A DNA stretch of 64,000 nucleotides from NCBI GenBank assembly GCA_954871525.1, contig OX940872.1, positions 22,477,746-22,541,745 of the forward strand, in the 5' to 3' direction. Of the stretch, positions 1 through 11,043 are shown in pieces; the first letter of the stretch is position 1, and each line of letters opens with the position of its first letter. The DNA is from Parietaria judaica. Lineage: Eukaryota > Streptophyta > Magnoliopsida > Rosales > Urticaceae. A program made the position numbers and the translations under genes. The notes beneath the pieces are model-generated. The model had not been told where the DNA came from. It saw nothing but the letters and a program-made list of their open reading frames with translations, and did not search any database.

Positions 1-405
1 TTTGAGTTCGGCTAGGTCTCTACGAACATCACCCTCTCTAATAGGAAAAATGCCAATTGTTATATTTAGCGTATGTCTATCAGCATGGATACCTCTAGCG
101 AGTTGGCCGCTCTAACTAATTTATCAAGAAACCTAACACTTAAGGGTCCTGCAATTCGGTCTACATCAATGCATCGCTCCTGCAATATGGTGTAGCTCCT
201 GTAAAATCCTATTGCAGGCCCAAAAAAAAACTTTATATTAATAATTTGCCCAAGGCCCCAAAAAGAGTTAGGCCGGCCCAGCAAGATTATAACGATTCGA
301 TTTGAAAGAAAACACAATAAAAATCATAAATGGATCGGAACAAGAATATAATAACAATTTGAATAGAAAGAAAACAAGAGAGCGAACCACAAAAGGATCG
401 GCGAT
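1..405. other. Left flank of the Athila insertion, unidentified host sequence
   Basis: With the retrotransposon removed, this stretch is continuous with 12715 onward. On the minus strand it carries an open stretch (66-317, 83 codons) and a pyrimidine-rich run near 220 that resembles a splice acceptor. The protein fragment is not recognised as any family, and the frame closes at 66. It could be a broken exon of a host gene or an older transposon remnant. No reliable gene call is possible. Confidence 0.3.
401..405. repeat. Target-site duplication, left copy (GCGAT)
   Basis: GCGAT directly precedes the 5' LTR and is repeated at 12710-12714 directly after the 3' LTR. Five bases is the usual duplication size for Ty3/gypsy integrases. 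It fixes the element boundaries at 406 and 12709. Confidence 0.9.
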
Positions 406-2071
406 TGATAGGGCCTAATTATTCTAATAAATAAAGGATATTTCTTGATTTATTACTTTATTTATTTATTAGAATGGAGCTATCAGTTGTTGTTTATGTA
501 TGCAGGGCAAAGATGAAATTAAATAAACAACAGGGGCTGATTTGCAAAGGACTACATTGTAAAAAGAATAAACATATCACATCAGCTTCTTCTACATTCC
601 TCGATGTCGTTCACCCATACAAATTACAGGACAAAAATTCAAAGCCAAAGAAAAATAAAAAGAAAAAAAGAGTTTGCAGAGAGAAGGACGAGCATCGATG
701 GGTTCGAAACACGAAGCTTGGCCGAAGTCTCTGCTAGTCGCGATGACTGACCGTCGTCGTTGTCTTCGGGTGTTGATTCGTGAGCTTCGTCGCCGCTATT
801 CTTCGCTGCAACCGATGTCCGTGGTCGGAGTTCCGCCGTCGCCGCTGCTCGCTGGAGATGCTCAGGATTAGTCGCAGGAGCTGGGTTCGGAGCAGAATCG
901 CCGTTGTGCCGCGACGAGGCTGGTCATCGTAGCTGCACTGCAATGGGCCGAACTTTATTAGCAAAGCCCAACAACGATTCGATTTAAAATCCACAGTATC
1001 GCTGGAATTCTGTTGAGATATTTATGGGAAGATTTGATTTTCCCATTCTGATAATTAAATCGTGGTTAGGGTTGTTAGTTAGGGTTAGCAACATGATATA
1101 AATAGCTTCACTATTATTCAGAGAAGGAAGAGTCGATTTTGTGAGAAGCTGAGTTCGTTTGACAGCAGAGCCTGGTTCTTTATGGGGTTTATAATTACTC
1201 TTCTCTGTCGATCGACGAAGATGATCGGCTAAGCATTGTATTGGTTTGAGTTTCTGACACTATGATTCAATAAATCCATGAGGCATTATTTTGTTCAATT
1301 ATCAATCCGTGAATATCGATCTCTTTATCTAGAATTATATTATGTTATCAACGATATCGCTTCTCCGATTCATATCAATTTCAATTGTCGGATTACGTTA
1401 ATTTAGCAATTGTATCATTGTGATAGGTGATAGTGATTTAATCGTTACCATGATATTATTATAGACTTCTTATAAGTGCATCGACTGTATTTTCGAAGTT
1501 TATATACCGTTAATTAATTGACTCGTCGTACTTGTCTTTTGATTGTTGAACGCACGTTTTGTTAGTTTGCTACGCGGTTAGTGAAATAGCGAAACAGGTA
1601 AAGGAGATCGGCTGAATTAAATATTACCGCGGTGTTTTATTATTCAGTTTCATTGAAGTGTTCTACATATTAATGCTGCTTGGATTTTAATTCAGTTACG
1701 TTTGATTGGATTATCTCTGAGTTAGGTTTGATTTAATTGCGTTTCAATTGAATTAAATAATCTTAAGGAATACGTTAATCAGTAAGATATTCTGTAGGTT
1801 GAAGAACAAATTTATGTCGATGATCAGATGAATTGAATCATTAGTGGAAGTTACTCATGCCAATTGGTTCTCATATTATTTTCTCACATTTTTCTCTCAT
1901 TTTATTTATTTATTCTCTCAAACCAAAAATCCCCCTTTTTATTTCGCTTTATTATTTTTGCAATATTTATTAGAAAACTCTTCGTGGGATCGACCCGTAC
2001 TTACACTACTACATAAGTTTTGCAGGTTACGGTTTTTAATATTAATTTGGGTTGCTTACGACAGCACGCCA
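406..2071 (+). repeat. 5' LTR of the Athila-like element
   Basis: 1666 bp, starting TGATAGGG and ending CGCCA (TG...CA). It matches 11044-12709 at a constant offset of 10638, with no difference found in the stretches compared. A TATA box (TATAAATA, 1097-1104) marks the U3/R region. A short reading frame inside (474-737) is identical in both LTRs but resembles no known protein and is taken as chance. Confidence 0.95.
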
Positions 2072-2076
2072 AATTT

Positions 2077-2094
2077 TGGCGCCGTTGCCGGGGA
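2077..2094 (+). other. Primer-binding site for tRNA-Asp
   Basis: TGGCGCCGTTGCCGGGGA lies five bases after the LTR end. It is complementary to the 3' end of plant tRNA-Asp(GTC) including CCA, the primer known for Athila-type elements. Confidence 0.93.
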
Positions 2095-2151
2095 TCGAAC
2101 CCGGGTCACCCGCGTGACAGGCGGGAATACTTACCACTATACTACAACGAC
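2077..2151 (-). tRNA. Full-length retro-copied tRNA-Asp(GTC) with CCA, antisense to the element
   Basis: The primer-binding match does not stop at 18 bases. Reading the minus strand from 2151 gives a complete 72-nt tRNA-Asp: a 5' end starting GTCGTTGTAG, D-arm region, anticodon loop with GTC (plus strand GAC at about 2115), variable loop, a T-arm with GGTTCGATCCC, the acceptor strand, and then CCA (2079-2077). Plant nuclear tRNA genes do not encode CCA, so its presence points to reverse transcription of the mature primer rather than a nearby gene. It ends exactly at tRNA nucleotide 1. Internal A- and B-box-like sequences are present, but there is no T4 terminator immediately downstream, so function as a tRNA gene is doubtful. 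Confidence 0.93.
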
Positions 2152-2182
2152 GTACTTATAAGATAACCGTAACCTGTAATTT
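2152..2182. other. Junction filler between tRNA copy and inverted LTR
   Basis: About 31 bases that belong neither to the tRNA nor cleanly to the inverted LTR. They contain ATAACCGTAACCTG (2163-2176), which recurs inside the inverted LTR at about 2217-2230. This suggests a short template slip or repeated jump at the junction. Confidence 0.6.
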
Positions 2183-3818
2183 GGGTGTGCTGTCGTATGC
2201 AACCCAAATTACTAATATAACCGTAACCTGCAAAATTTATGTAGTAGTGTAAGTACGGGTCGATCCCACGAAGAATTTTCTAATAACGTTGCAAAAGTAA
2301 TAAAAGCGAAGTAAAAAGGGGGATTTTTGGTTTGAGATAATAAGTAAATAAAAAGAGAGAAAAATTGTGAGAAAATAATATGAGAACCAATTGGCATGAG
2401 TAACTTCCACTAATGATTCAATTCATCTGATCATCGACATAAATTTGTTCTTCAACCTACCGAATATCTTACCGATTAACGTAGTCCTTAAGATTATTTA
2501 ATTCAATTGAAACGCAATTAAATCAAACCTAACTCAGAGATAATCCAATCAAACGTAACTGAATTCAAAATCTAAGCAGCATTAATATTTAGAACACTTC
2601 AATAAAACTGAACAATAAAACACCGCGGTAATATTTAATTCAGCCGATCTCCTTTACCTGTTTCGCTATTTCACTAACCACGTAGCAAACTAACAAAACG
2701 TGCGTTCAACAATCAAAAGACAAGTACGACGAGTCAATTGATTAACGGTATATAAACTTCAAAAATACAGTCGATGTACTTATAAGAAGTCTATAGTAAT
2801 ATCATGGAAACGATTAAATCACTATCACCTATCACAATGATACAATTGCTAAATTAACGTAATCCGACAATTGAAATTGATATAAATCGGAGAAGCGATA
2901 TCGTTGATAACATAATATAATTCTAGATAAAGAGATCGATATTCACGGATTGATAATTGAACAAAATAATGCCTCACAAATTTATTGAATCATAGTTTCA
3001 GAAACTCAAACCAATTACAGAACTTTAGCCGATCACGTTCATCGTTCGACAGAGAAGATAAATAATGAAATCAGAGAGCATGACGAAATTGACTCTGCCT
3101 CCACAAGAACGAACGACCTGCTTCTCACCAAAATCCACTCTCCCCTTTTCTCTGAATAATAATCAAGCTATATATATTTACACCCTCCAGCTAACCCTAA
3201 CATCCGATCCTACCCCAAGATTTAATTCTCAAAATAAGAAAATAAATCTTTCCCTAAAAATCTCTAACAGAATACCGTGGTTTCCAAATCGAATAGTTGT
3301 TGGGCTGCTTGTAGAGTTCGGCCCATTGCAGTCCAGCGATGACCAGCCCATTTACGATCACGACGGCGATGTTCCGAACCAGCAGGGGCGACGAACTGCA
3401 AGCACCGACTTCGGCTGCGGGGAAGCTCACGAACCAGCACCTTCGAAGGACGGCGACTGTGGCGAGCCATCATGAACAGCGGAGACCTTGGCGAAGCTTC
3501 GTGTTTCTGGACCCATCGATGCTCGTCTCTGGATTTGTTTGTTTTTCTCTTTTCTTCACCATCGTTTTCCTCTTTTCTTGAGTGACTAATATGGCCCATT
3601 TGTCTTTTTGTGAGGTGGTGAGTGCGCAAACAAAGAGCACGTGGGAGAGTATGAGCTCTTCAAGTTTGTTCTATTTGCAGTTTTGGTCCTTATTGTTGAT
3701 TTATTTCGCTCTTTGTCCTGCACAAGTAAACAACACATAATACCTATATTCTAATAAATAAATTAAAGTAATATGTCAATAAATACCCTTTATTTATTAG
3801 AATAATCAGACTCTATCA
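2183..3818 (-). repeat. Inverted, diverged LTR inside the Athila-like element
   Basis: This is the reverse complement of the flanking LTR type: it begins with the U5 end (GTGCTGTCG...) and ends with the U3 start (...CTCTATCA). It is about 1.64 kb. Part of it is about 95 percent alike by eye, but the U3 portion (3060-3760) differs strongly, so it does not derive from the same copy as the two identical outer LTRs. A reading frame on its minus strand (3264-3629) is judged incidental. Confidence 0.9.
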
Positions 3819-5033
3819 AATTCCCCCACACTTAGCTTTTTGTTCGTCCTCGAACAAAGTATTGGTTTTTCTTTTTTTAAAAACGGAAAATGATGATCAT
3901 AGCAATTCAATCAAGACAAACCACTAATTAGAAACTCGGGTACAATATGATAGCATGTTTCGTTAAAAGTGACCTATAAGTAGAAATTTCCTTACAAATG
4001 ATCAAAACGACTTTGTATTGAGTAAAACCTCGGGGATAACCTCACTTCGCTCAAGTGTTTGATAAGGGTAGTGTATCGCACATTTTCAATCACATAGACA
4101 CATCTTACCATAGGCTTGCATATCTTCTCATTCTCCATCACCGTGATCATGTACTCTTAAGTCTCTTTCTTCCACTAGTTTTCGGTAAATAATAAAACTA
4201 CTACTACTAATGATGATAAGGGAACATGTACAATAAAGGTGGCTAAAATACTATAACTAGTGGAGTGTGCAAATGAAATACCTCTTGTGCTTTTTTTTTT
4301 TTCTTTTTTTTTTTTTCTTTTTTTCTTTTTTTTTTTTTTAGCACTTCATAATAGGCGAATGCAAACAATGAATAAACTCACTCCACTAGATCTTCTTAAC
4401 TGGAAACTTTTTTTTTTTTTTTTTTTTACTTAGAACAAATAATAACATGAGTAAGCTACCGAACTAGTGGAATAGAGAGACTATGAGAGCACTATGTCTT
4501 TGTAATCTCGAAGAGAATCAACGCAAGTTCTAGAAGATTGCGTCTACGGATGAATCACTCATGGGAAAGTACTGATTGATATAAATGTGTCAATCAAAGG
4601 CTTATAAGAACTCACGGCTTTTGTTTACTCAATCTAATCATAAGTCACTGCGAGAAAAATGCTACTCGTCGGTCCCAAGATAACAATCAATGCAACAAAT
4701 CGTGGTGAGTCTCGTTTTCATGGTAAATCTCGACGAAAAACTTGTGAACATCAATTTCAAGAGGCAAAAATCTGTTTTTTTTTTTTATTGAAATAAAAAA
4801 AATTACTAGTGCAGGAGGAACAAAAGTTAATAAGCATAGAGAAATTTGTTAAAGATAACCCTTCCCCCACACTTAAAACTAGACATTGCCCTCAATGTAA
4901 AAAAATATGAAAGAAATAAAGAAACTTAAATGAATTGAAAAGAACAATGAAAGAAATAACAAACTCTTTTGGGTTGCCTCCCAAGAAGCGCATTTGTTTA
5001 GTGTCGTTAGCCCGACGCAATGTTGGATTGGGT
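3819..5033 (-). other. Inverted 3' internal region with polypurine tract
   Basis: Noncoding 3' part of the inverted element. The polypurine tract lies next to the inverted LTR at 3819-3835 (minus strand reads AAGTGTGGGGGAATT). Long T/A-rich runs (4290-4340, 4408-4428) and the conserved block at about 4971-5020, complementary to GGGAGGCAACCCAA, match the forward region at 9742-11043 in reverse order. No gene is present. Confidence 0.88.
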
Positions 5034-7100
5034 TTAGTCCATCTGATTTTCAGCATATGCCGGATCTGCAAGTGTTATAACCTCCACTTCCTCCTTATGA
5101 AACCCTTCATAAAATTGTTTGAGTCTATGTCCATTCACTTTGAATTTCTTTGAGGTTGTAAGACTTTGAATCTCCACTGCACCATGAGGAAAAACATTAG
5201 TAATCACAAACGGTCCTAGCCAACGAGAACGCAACTTACCTGGGAAAAGTCGGAGTTTGGAATGATAAAGCAAAACTTTCTGTCCAATTCTAAACTCTTT
5301 TTCCCTTATCATTTTGTCATGCAGTGTTTTCGTCCTTTCTTTGTAGATCCGTGCATTCTCGTAGGCATTGTGGCGAATCTCTTCTAATTCTTGTAGTTCC
5401 AACTTTCTATGAATACCACTTTCTTCTATCCCCATGTTGAAATTCTTGATCGCCCAATAAGCTTTATGTTCCAACTCCACCGGAAGATGACACGTTTTTC
5501 CATACACTAATCGATAAGGCGTCATTCCAATCGGTGTTTTGTATGCTGTTCGGTAGGCCCACAAAGCATCATCTAATCTCAAACTCCAATCTTTCCTATT
5601 CGGGTTGACGGTCTTCTCTAAGATTGATTTGATTTCTCGATTAGAAACTTCTGCTTGTCCATTTGTTTGCGGGTGATAGGAAGTAGACACTTTGTGAGTG
5701 ACTTGGTAGCGCTTCAACAAGGATTCTACTGTGCGGTTGCAAAAGTGTGTTCCACGATCACTAATCAAAGCCCTGGGAATTCCAAATCTAGAAAAAATAT
5801 TAGCTTTGATAAAATCATAAACAACTTTTGAATCGTCAGTTCGTGTGGCTTTAGCTTCTACCCACTTTGAGACGTAATCTACCGCAAGCAAGATATAAAG
5901 ATAACCATGAGACATAGGAAAAGGACCCATAAAATCAATACCCCAAACATCAAAAATATCACAGTAGAGCATGGGTGTTTGTGGCATTTCATTCCTTTGA
6001 GAGATGTTACCGGTTTTCTGACATTCTACACATGATTTGCAAAAAGAATATGAATCTCTGAATAAAGTTGGCCAAAACAGTCCACTTTCCAATACCTTCC
6101 TTGCTGTCCGTTTTGCACCAAAATGGCCACCACACGCATGAGAATGGCAAAATGTTAAAACAGACAAAATTTCATCTTCTGGGATACACCTTCTTATCAT
6201 TTGGTCTGTACAATGCTTCCATAAGTAAGGGTCATCCCAGATATAATTCTTCGCTTCGTGTTTTAACTTGTCCTTCTGACACTTAGAAAGATCACTAGGA
6301 AAACGATTAGTAACCAAGTAATTCACAATATTGGCATACCAGGGAAGTTTCACCGTGGCGGAGAACAATTGTTCTCTGGGAAATGTTTCTTGTAATGGGG
6401 TCGTGTTCTCCTCCTGGACTAATCGGCTTAAGTGATCAGCGACACAATTTTCTATTCCTTTTTTGTCTTTAACCTCCAAATCAAACTCACTTAGAAGTAG
6501 AATCCACCGTATTAGCCTCGGCTTTGATTCTTTCTTTGCCATCAAGTATCGAAGAGCTGCATGATCAGTAAAAACAATAGTTTTAGCACCAAGTAAATAT
6601 GAGCGAAATTTTTCTACCGCAAATACAACTGCAAGAAGTTCTTTTTCTGTGGTTGAGTAATTTCGTTGAGCGTCGTTCAAGGTTCGGGAGGCATAGTATA
6701 TGGCATGAGGTGCTCTCCCAACTCTTTGGCCTAATACCGCTCCCACCGCATAATCACTTGCATCGCACATGATCTCGAAAGGAATGCTCCAATTTGGTGG
6801 TTGTATGATTGGAGCAGTTGTTAATAACTCCTTCAGCTGGTTGAATGCTTTTTTGCATGTTTCATCAAACTCAAAAGGAACATCTTGCTGGAGAAGTTTG
6901 CATAAAGGTTGCGCTATCTTGGAGAAGTCCTTGATAAATCGTCGATAAAATCCTGCATGTCCAAGAAAAGAACGAACTCCTCGAACACTCGAAGGGTAAG
7001 ATAAAGTTTGAATAACATCAATCTTAGCTTTATCTACCTCTATACCTTTAGATGAAATAACATGTCCCAATACTATTCCTTGTTCAACCATAAAATGACA
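5034..7100 (-). pseudogene. pol fragment: RT tail, RNase H and integrase
   Basis: An open frame reads through about 722 codons from 7202 to 5034; its first ~34 codons are translated LTR. Retrotransposon protein begins near 7100 inside the C-terminal part of RT, so the catalytic YVDD region is missing. RNase H follows with acidic residues D147, E188, D213 and D256. Integrase shows an HHCC zinc-binding site (H355, H360, C391, C394) and a canonical D423-D482-E518 catalytic triad with 35 residues between the last two. A GPY/F-type tail (RWLGPFVI) ends the protein. There are no stops or frameshifts, which is surprising for a fragment with no start context and no LTR promoter upstream in its own direction. 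Confidence 0.9.
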
Positions 7101-7180
7101 TATTAAAAACCGTAACCTGCAAAACTTATGTAGTAGTGTAAGTACGGGTCGATCCCACGAAGAGTTTTCTAATAAATATT
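7101..7180 (-). repeat. Short inverted U5 fragment of the LTR
   Basis: About 80 bases match the reverse complement of the LTR near its 3' end (the stretch with GTAAGTACGGGTCGATCCC). It joins the RT tail on one side, with a few bases of microhomology around TTTAATA, and the gag leader on the other. It may be the remnant of the inverted element's 5' LTR, joined to pol by a deletion that removed the primer site, gag, protease and RT core. Confidence 0.85.
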
Positions 7181-7191
7181 CTTTGCAGTTG

Positions 7192-9741
7192 ATGGTTAGC
7201 ACTAGATCTTCAAGCCATAACGAGTTGCGGAATAATCAAGAAGCTGAGAGCAGATTACAGCAACCAAGCGGAGATAGTCAAAGAGTTGAAGCTCAAGTCA
7301 CACATCGACACAGTAACGAAGCTCAAGAGACGATGGCCGATAATCGAACTTTAAGAGAGCTCGCTGCTCCAACATCGAACCAACAACCCTTATGCATTAC
7401 ATTCCCTGCCTTAGATGCTTCGGCTACATTCGAGTTAAAATCTGGACTAATACATTTACTTCCTACTTTTTATGGTCTTACAGGTGACGATCCGCACAAA
7501 CACTTAAAGGAATTACATGTTGTTTGCACCAGCATGAAACCACCTGGAATAACCGAGGAGCAAATTATGTTGAGAGCTTTCCCATTTTCTTTGAAAGATA
7601 TGGCGAAAGATTGGCTTTACTACTTGCCTTCAGGAACCGTCACCACATGGAGCGAGATGAGAAGGTTATTCCTTGAGAAATATTTTCCTGCTGCCAGAGC
7701 CGCAAACATGAGAAAAGAAATATGCGGGATCCGTCAACTCAACAACGAGTCGTTGCACGAGTATTGGGAGCGATTCAAGAAATTGTGCGCAAGCTGCCCT
7801 CATCATCAAATCAGTGAACCGCTACTCATTCAATACTTCTACGAAGGTTTATTGTTCGCTGATCGGAGCATGATTGACGCTGCCAGTGGAGGAGTTTTAG
7901 TGGATAAAACCCCAGAAGACGCTAGGAAACTCATTGCTAACATCGCTGCAAATTCACAGCAGTTCGGAAATCGAGTTGAACATCCGGTCAAACATGCGAA
8001 TGAGGTAAATGTTTCTTCTTTAGAACAACAAATTACTGGATTAACCGCACTTGTTCGACAGATGGCTGTAGGAAATTTGCAAGCAGTGAAGGCATGTGGA
8101 GTATGCTCGAATGAAGGACATCCAACTGACCAATGCCCCACAATTCAAGGATCAACAGAGCAAGCTAGTGCGGTCGGTAATTTTCCGAACCAGCAGAGAC
8201 GATATGATCCATATTCCAACATATACAACCCTGGGTGGAGAGATCATCCAAATTTCAGCTATGGAAACACCCAAGTGTTGAGTCGACCAAGTGGACAAGA
8301 TCATCACCAATCGTCAAGCTCAAACAGGTCATTAGAAGATATCGTTAAGTCTTTAGCTACTAACACTTTGCAATTTCAGCAGGAAACAAAGGCTAGCATT
8401 CAAAATCTGGAAGGGCAAATGAGTCAAATGGCATCTGCCATAACTCGATTGGAAGCGAAATATTCAGAGAAACTACCGTCTCAAACGGTCGTGAATCCAA
8501 AGGAATTCGTGAACGCTATCCATCTGAGAAGTGGAAAGAAGATCGTGACGGTCGAAGAAGAAATAAGAACACCGCCAATTGAAGATGAGGATACGAGTAA
8601 GGAGAAAGACAAGATCTCTGAGAAGTCACCTCCACCAATCTATGAACCGGTAGCCCCTTTCCCTGAAGCTTTAAATGAATCAAGAAAATTTGAAAATAAT
8701 GCAGAACTTTTTGAAACTTTTCGTAAATGTGAGGTAAATATTCCATTGCTCGATGCTATTAAACAAGTACCTCGTTACGCTAAATTTTTAAAAGAGTTGT
8801 GTACAGTAAAAAGAAAGCAAAAATTGAAGGGAATGGCGAAAATAAAAGTGAGCCAAAATGTTTCAGCAATCTTACAGAAGAATTTGCCGACAAAATGCAA
8901 GGATCCAGGTATTTTTACGATACCGTGCACAATCGGTAATTGTAAAATTGAGAAAGCGATGGCTGATTTAGGTGCTTCAATTAATGTTATGCCATATTCA
9001 CTTTTTGAATCGTTGAAAATTGGTACTTTGATGAAGAGCGATGTGGTAATTCAATTAGCGGATCTTTCTAACACTTATCCTAAAGGCAAAGTTGAAGATG
9101 TTCTTGTGCAGGTACATGGGCTGATTTTTCCTGCTGATTTTTATGTGCTTGATATGGAAAACGATGATAATAATTCACGTGTGCTTCTTGGGAGGCCATT
9201 CTTGAAAACGGCAAAGACAAAAATAGATGTCAACACGGGTACTTTAACAATGGAATCTATCGGTGAAGTCGTTAAATTTGATATTTATGGTGACATGATT
9301 TCAACGAGTGATGATCAAATTTATGCTACATATGCTATTGATATCTTACCACATGATGTTGAGTTGAGCAGGAATGAAAAATCAGCAGTGTCGACGGAAA
9401 AACCGCTTGAAGATGAGATTCACGATAACATCTCTGAGAATGCACAGATTAACAAAGAAGACACGAAGATGGAGCATGAAGAAATAAAAATGGCGACGAA
9501 GTTTGAAATTGGGCAAGAAGTTTTGCTATATCATTCGAAACGCCAATTTTTGCTAGGTAAGTCACGTTCTCGATGGTTAGGACCCTTTGTAATTATTAAT
9601 ATTTTTATTGATGGTGCAGTTGAAATTCAAAGTCTGACAACCTCGAAGAAATTCAAAGTGAATGAGAACAGGCTGAAACTATCTGAGAACGAAGTTCAAA
9701 AAGGAGTGGAAAAAATATTTTCTGATGATAAAATCAAGTGA
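7192..9741 (+). CDS. gag-protease polyprotein fused in frame to integrase C-terminal tail
   Basis: Uninterrupted ORF of 849 codons from the first ATG at 7192. The N-terminal third is a plant retrotransposon gag domain (residues about 60-250, with [14 protein letters not shown]). A CCHC zinc knuckle, [14 protein letters not shown], starts at about residue 302. A pepsin-like retroviral protease has the active-site motif DLGAS at about residue 592 and LLGRPFLK downstream. After an acidic linker the frame passes directly into an integrase GPY/F-like tail (about residues 770-830: [10 protein letters not shown]...[14 protein letters not shown]). RT, RNase H and the integrase core are missing, yet the frame is kept. 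Gag packages element RNA and protease matures the polyprotein. This copy could supply capsid protein but needs RT and integrase in trans. Confidence 0.9.
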   Translation: MVSTRSSSHNELRNNQEAESRLQQPSGDSQRVEAQVTHRHSNEAQETMADNRTLRELAAPTSNQQPLCITFPALDASATFELKSGLIHLLPTFYGLTGDDPHKHLKELHVVCTSMKPPGITEEQIMLRAFPFSLKDMAKDWLYYLPSGTVTTWSEMRRLFLEKYFPAARAANMRKEICGIRQLNNESLHEYWERFKKLCASCPHHQISEPLLIQYFYEGLLFADRSMIDAASGGVLVDKTPEDARKLIANIAANSQQFGNRVEHPVKHANEVNVSSLEQQITGLTALVRQMAVGNLQAVKACGVCSNEGHPTDQCPTIQGSTEQASAVGNFPNQQRRYDPYSNIYNPGWRDHPNFSYGNTQVLSRPSGQDHHQSSSSNRSLEDIVKSLATNTLQFQQETKASIQNLEGQMSQMASAITRLEAKYSEKLPSQTVVNPKEFVNAIHLRSGKKIVTVEEEIRTPPIEDEDTSKEKDKISEKSPPPIYEPVAPFPEALNESRKFENNAELFETFRKCEVNIPLLDAIKQVPRYAKFLKELCTVKRKQKLKGMAKIKVSQNVSAILQKNLPTKCKDPGIFTIPCTIGNCKIEKAMADLGASINVMPYSLFESLKIGTLMKSDVVIQLADLSNTYPKGKVEDVLVQVHGLIFPADFYVLDMENDDNNSRVLLGRPFLKTAKTKIDVNTGTLTMESIGEVVKFDIYGDMISTSDDQIYATYAIDILPHDVELSRNEKSAVSTEKPLEDEIHDNISENAQINKEDTKMEHEEIKMATKFEIGQEVLLYHSKRQFLLGKSRSRWLGPFVIINIFIDGAVEIQSLTTSKKFKVNENRLKLSENEVQKGVEKIFSDDKIK

Positions 9742-10511
9742 GGCCACTCCAACGTTGCGTCGGGCTAACGACACTAAAAAAATGCGCTTCTTGGGAGGCA
9801 ACCCAAAAGAGTTTGTTCTTTCTTTCATTGTTCTTTTCAATTTCATTTAAGTTTCATTTTTGCATTATTTCTTTCATATTTCCGTTTTTACATTGAGGGC
9901 AATGTCTAGTTTTAAGTATGGGGGAAGGGTTATCTTTAAAACTAACAAATTCTTTCCGTACTTACTTACGTTGTTCCTCTCTTGCACTAGTATTTTTTAT
10001 TTCAATGGCTTTCTAAAAAAAAAAAAAGAACATTTTTTTTGCCTCTTGAAATTGATGTTCACAAGCTTTTCGCCGAGATTTATCATGAAAACGAGACTCA
10101 CCACGATTTGTTGCATTGATTGTTATTTTAGGACCAACGAGTAGCATTTTTCTCGCAGTGACTTAAGATTAGTATTGAGTAAACAAAAGCCGTGAGTTTC
10201 CTATAAGCCTTTGATTGACACATCTATATCAATCAGTACTTTTCCATGAGTGATTCATCCATAGACTCAATCTTCTAGAACATGCGTTGATTCTCTTCGA
10301 GATTACAAAGACATAGTGCTCTCATAGTCTCTCTATTCCACTAGTTCGGTAGCTTACTCATCTTACTATTTATTCTATGTTTAGTAAAAAAAAAAAAATT
10401 CCAAATAAAGAAGATCTAGTGGAGTGAGTTATTCATTGTTTGCATTTGCCTATTAATTAAGTGCTGAAAAAAAAAAAAAAAACAAAAACAAAAACAAAAA
10501 CAAAAAGAACA

Positions 10512-10542
<31 letters not shown>

Positions 10543-11043
10543 CAAAGAAAAATAAGAAGCACAAAAGGTATTTCATTTGCACACTCCACTAGTTTTAGTA
10601 TTTTAGCCATTTTTATTGTACATTTTCTCTTATCATCATCATTATTAGTAGTAGTAGTAGTATTAGTAGTTTTATTATTTACCGAAAATTAGTGGACGAA
10701 AGAGACTTAAGAGCACATGATCGCGGTGATGGAGAATGAGAAGATACGCAAGCCTATGGTAAGATGTTTCTATGAGATTTCTATGAGCGATACACTACCC
10801 TTATCAAACACTTGAGCGAAGTGAGGTTATCCCCGAGGTTTTACTCAATACGAAGTCTTTTGATCATTTGTAAGGGAATGTCTACTTAGAGGTTACTTTT
10901 GACGAAAGATGCCATCATATTGTACCCGAGTTTCTAATTAGTGGTTTGTCTTGATTGAATTGCTATGATCATCATTTTCTGTTTTTAAAAATAAAAACCA
11001 ATACATTGTTCGAGGACGAACAAAAGCTAAGTGTGGGGGAATT
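9742..11043 (+). other. 3' internal noncoding region and polypurine tract
   Basis: Noncoding region between the gag-protease ORF and the 3' LTR. It holds the Athila-typical block at 9755-9810 (CGTCGGGCTAACGACACTAA and GGGAGGCAACCCAA), long A/T homopolymer-like runs (10385-10400, 10466-10555), a short TAG array at about 10647-10668, and the polypurine tract GTGTGGGGGAATT (11031-11043) abutting the LTR. It is the inverted counterpart of 3819-5033. Small reading frames here are chance. Confidence 0.85.

Noticed and set aside
474..737. Open frame of 87 codons repeated identically at 11112-11375
   Set aside because: It is identical only because it lies in both LTRs. It contains lysine-rich low-complexity sequence and no known domain.
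2077..2151. An ordinary nuclear tRNA-Asp gene
   Set aside because: CCA is encoded, the position coincides exactly with the primer-binding site, and no T4 terminator follows on the minus strand. A retro-copied primer explains all three.
3264..3629. Minus-strand frame of 121 codons
   Set aside because: It lies inside the inverted LTR, is arginine-rich without a known domain, and overlaps other frames.
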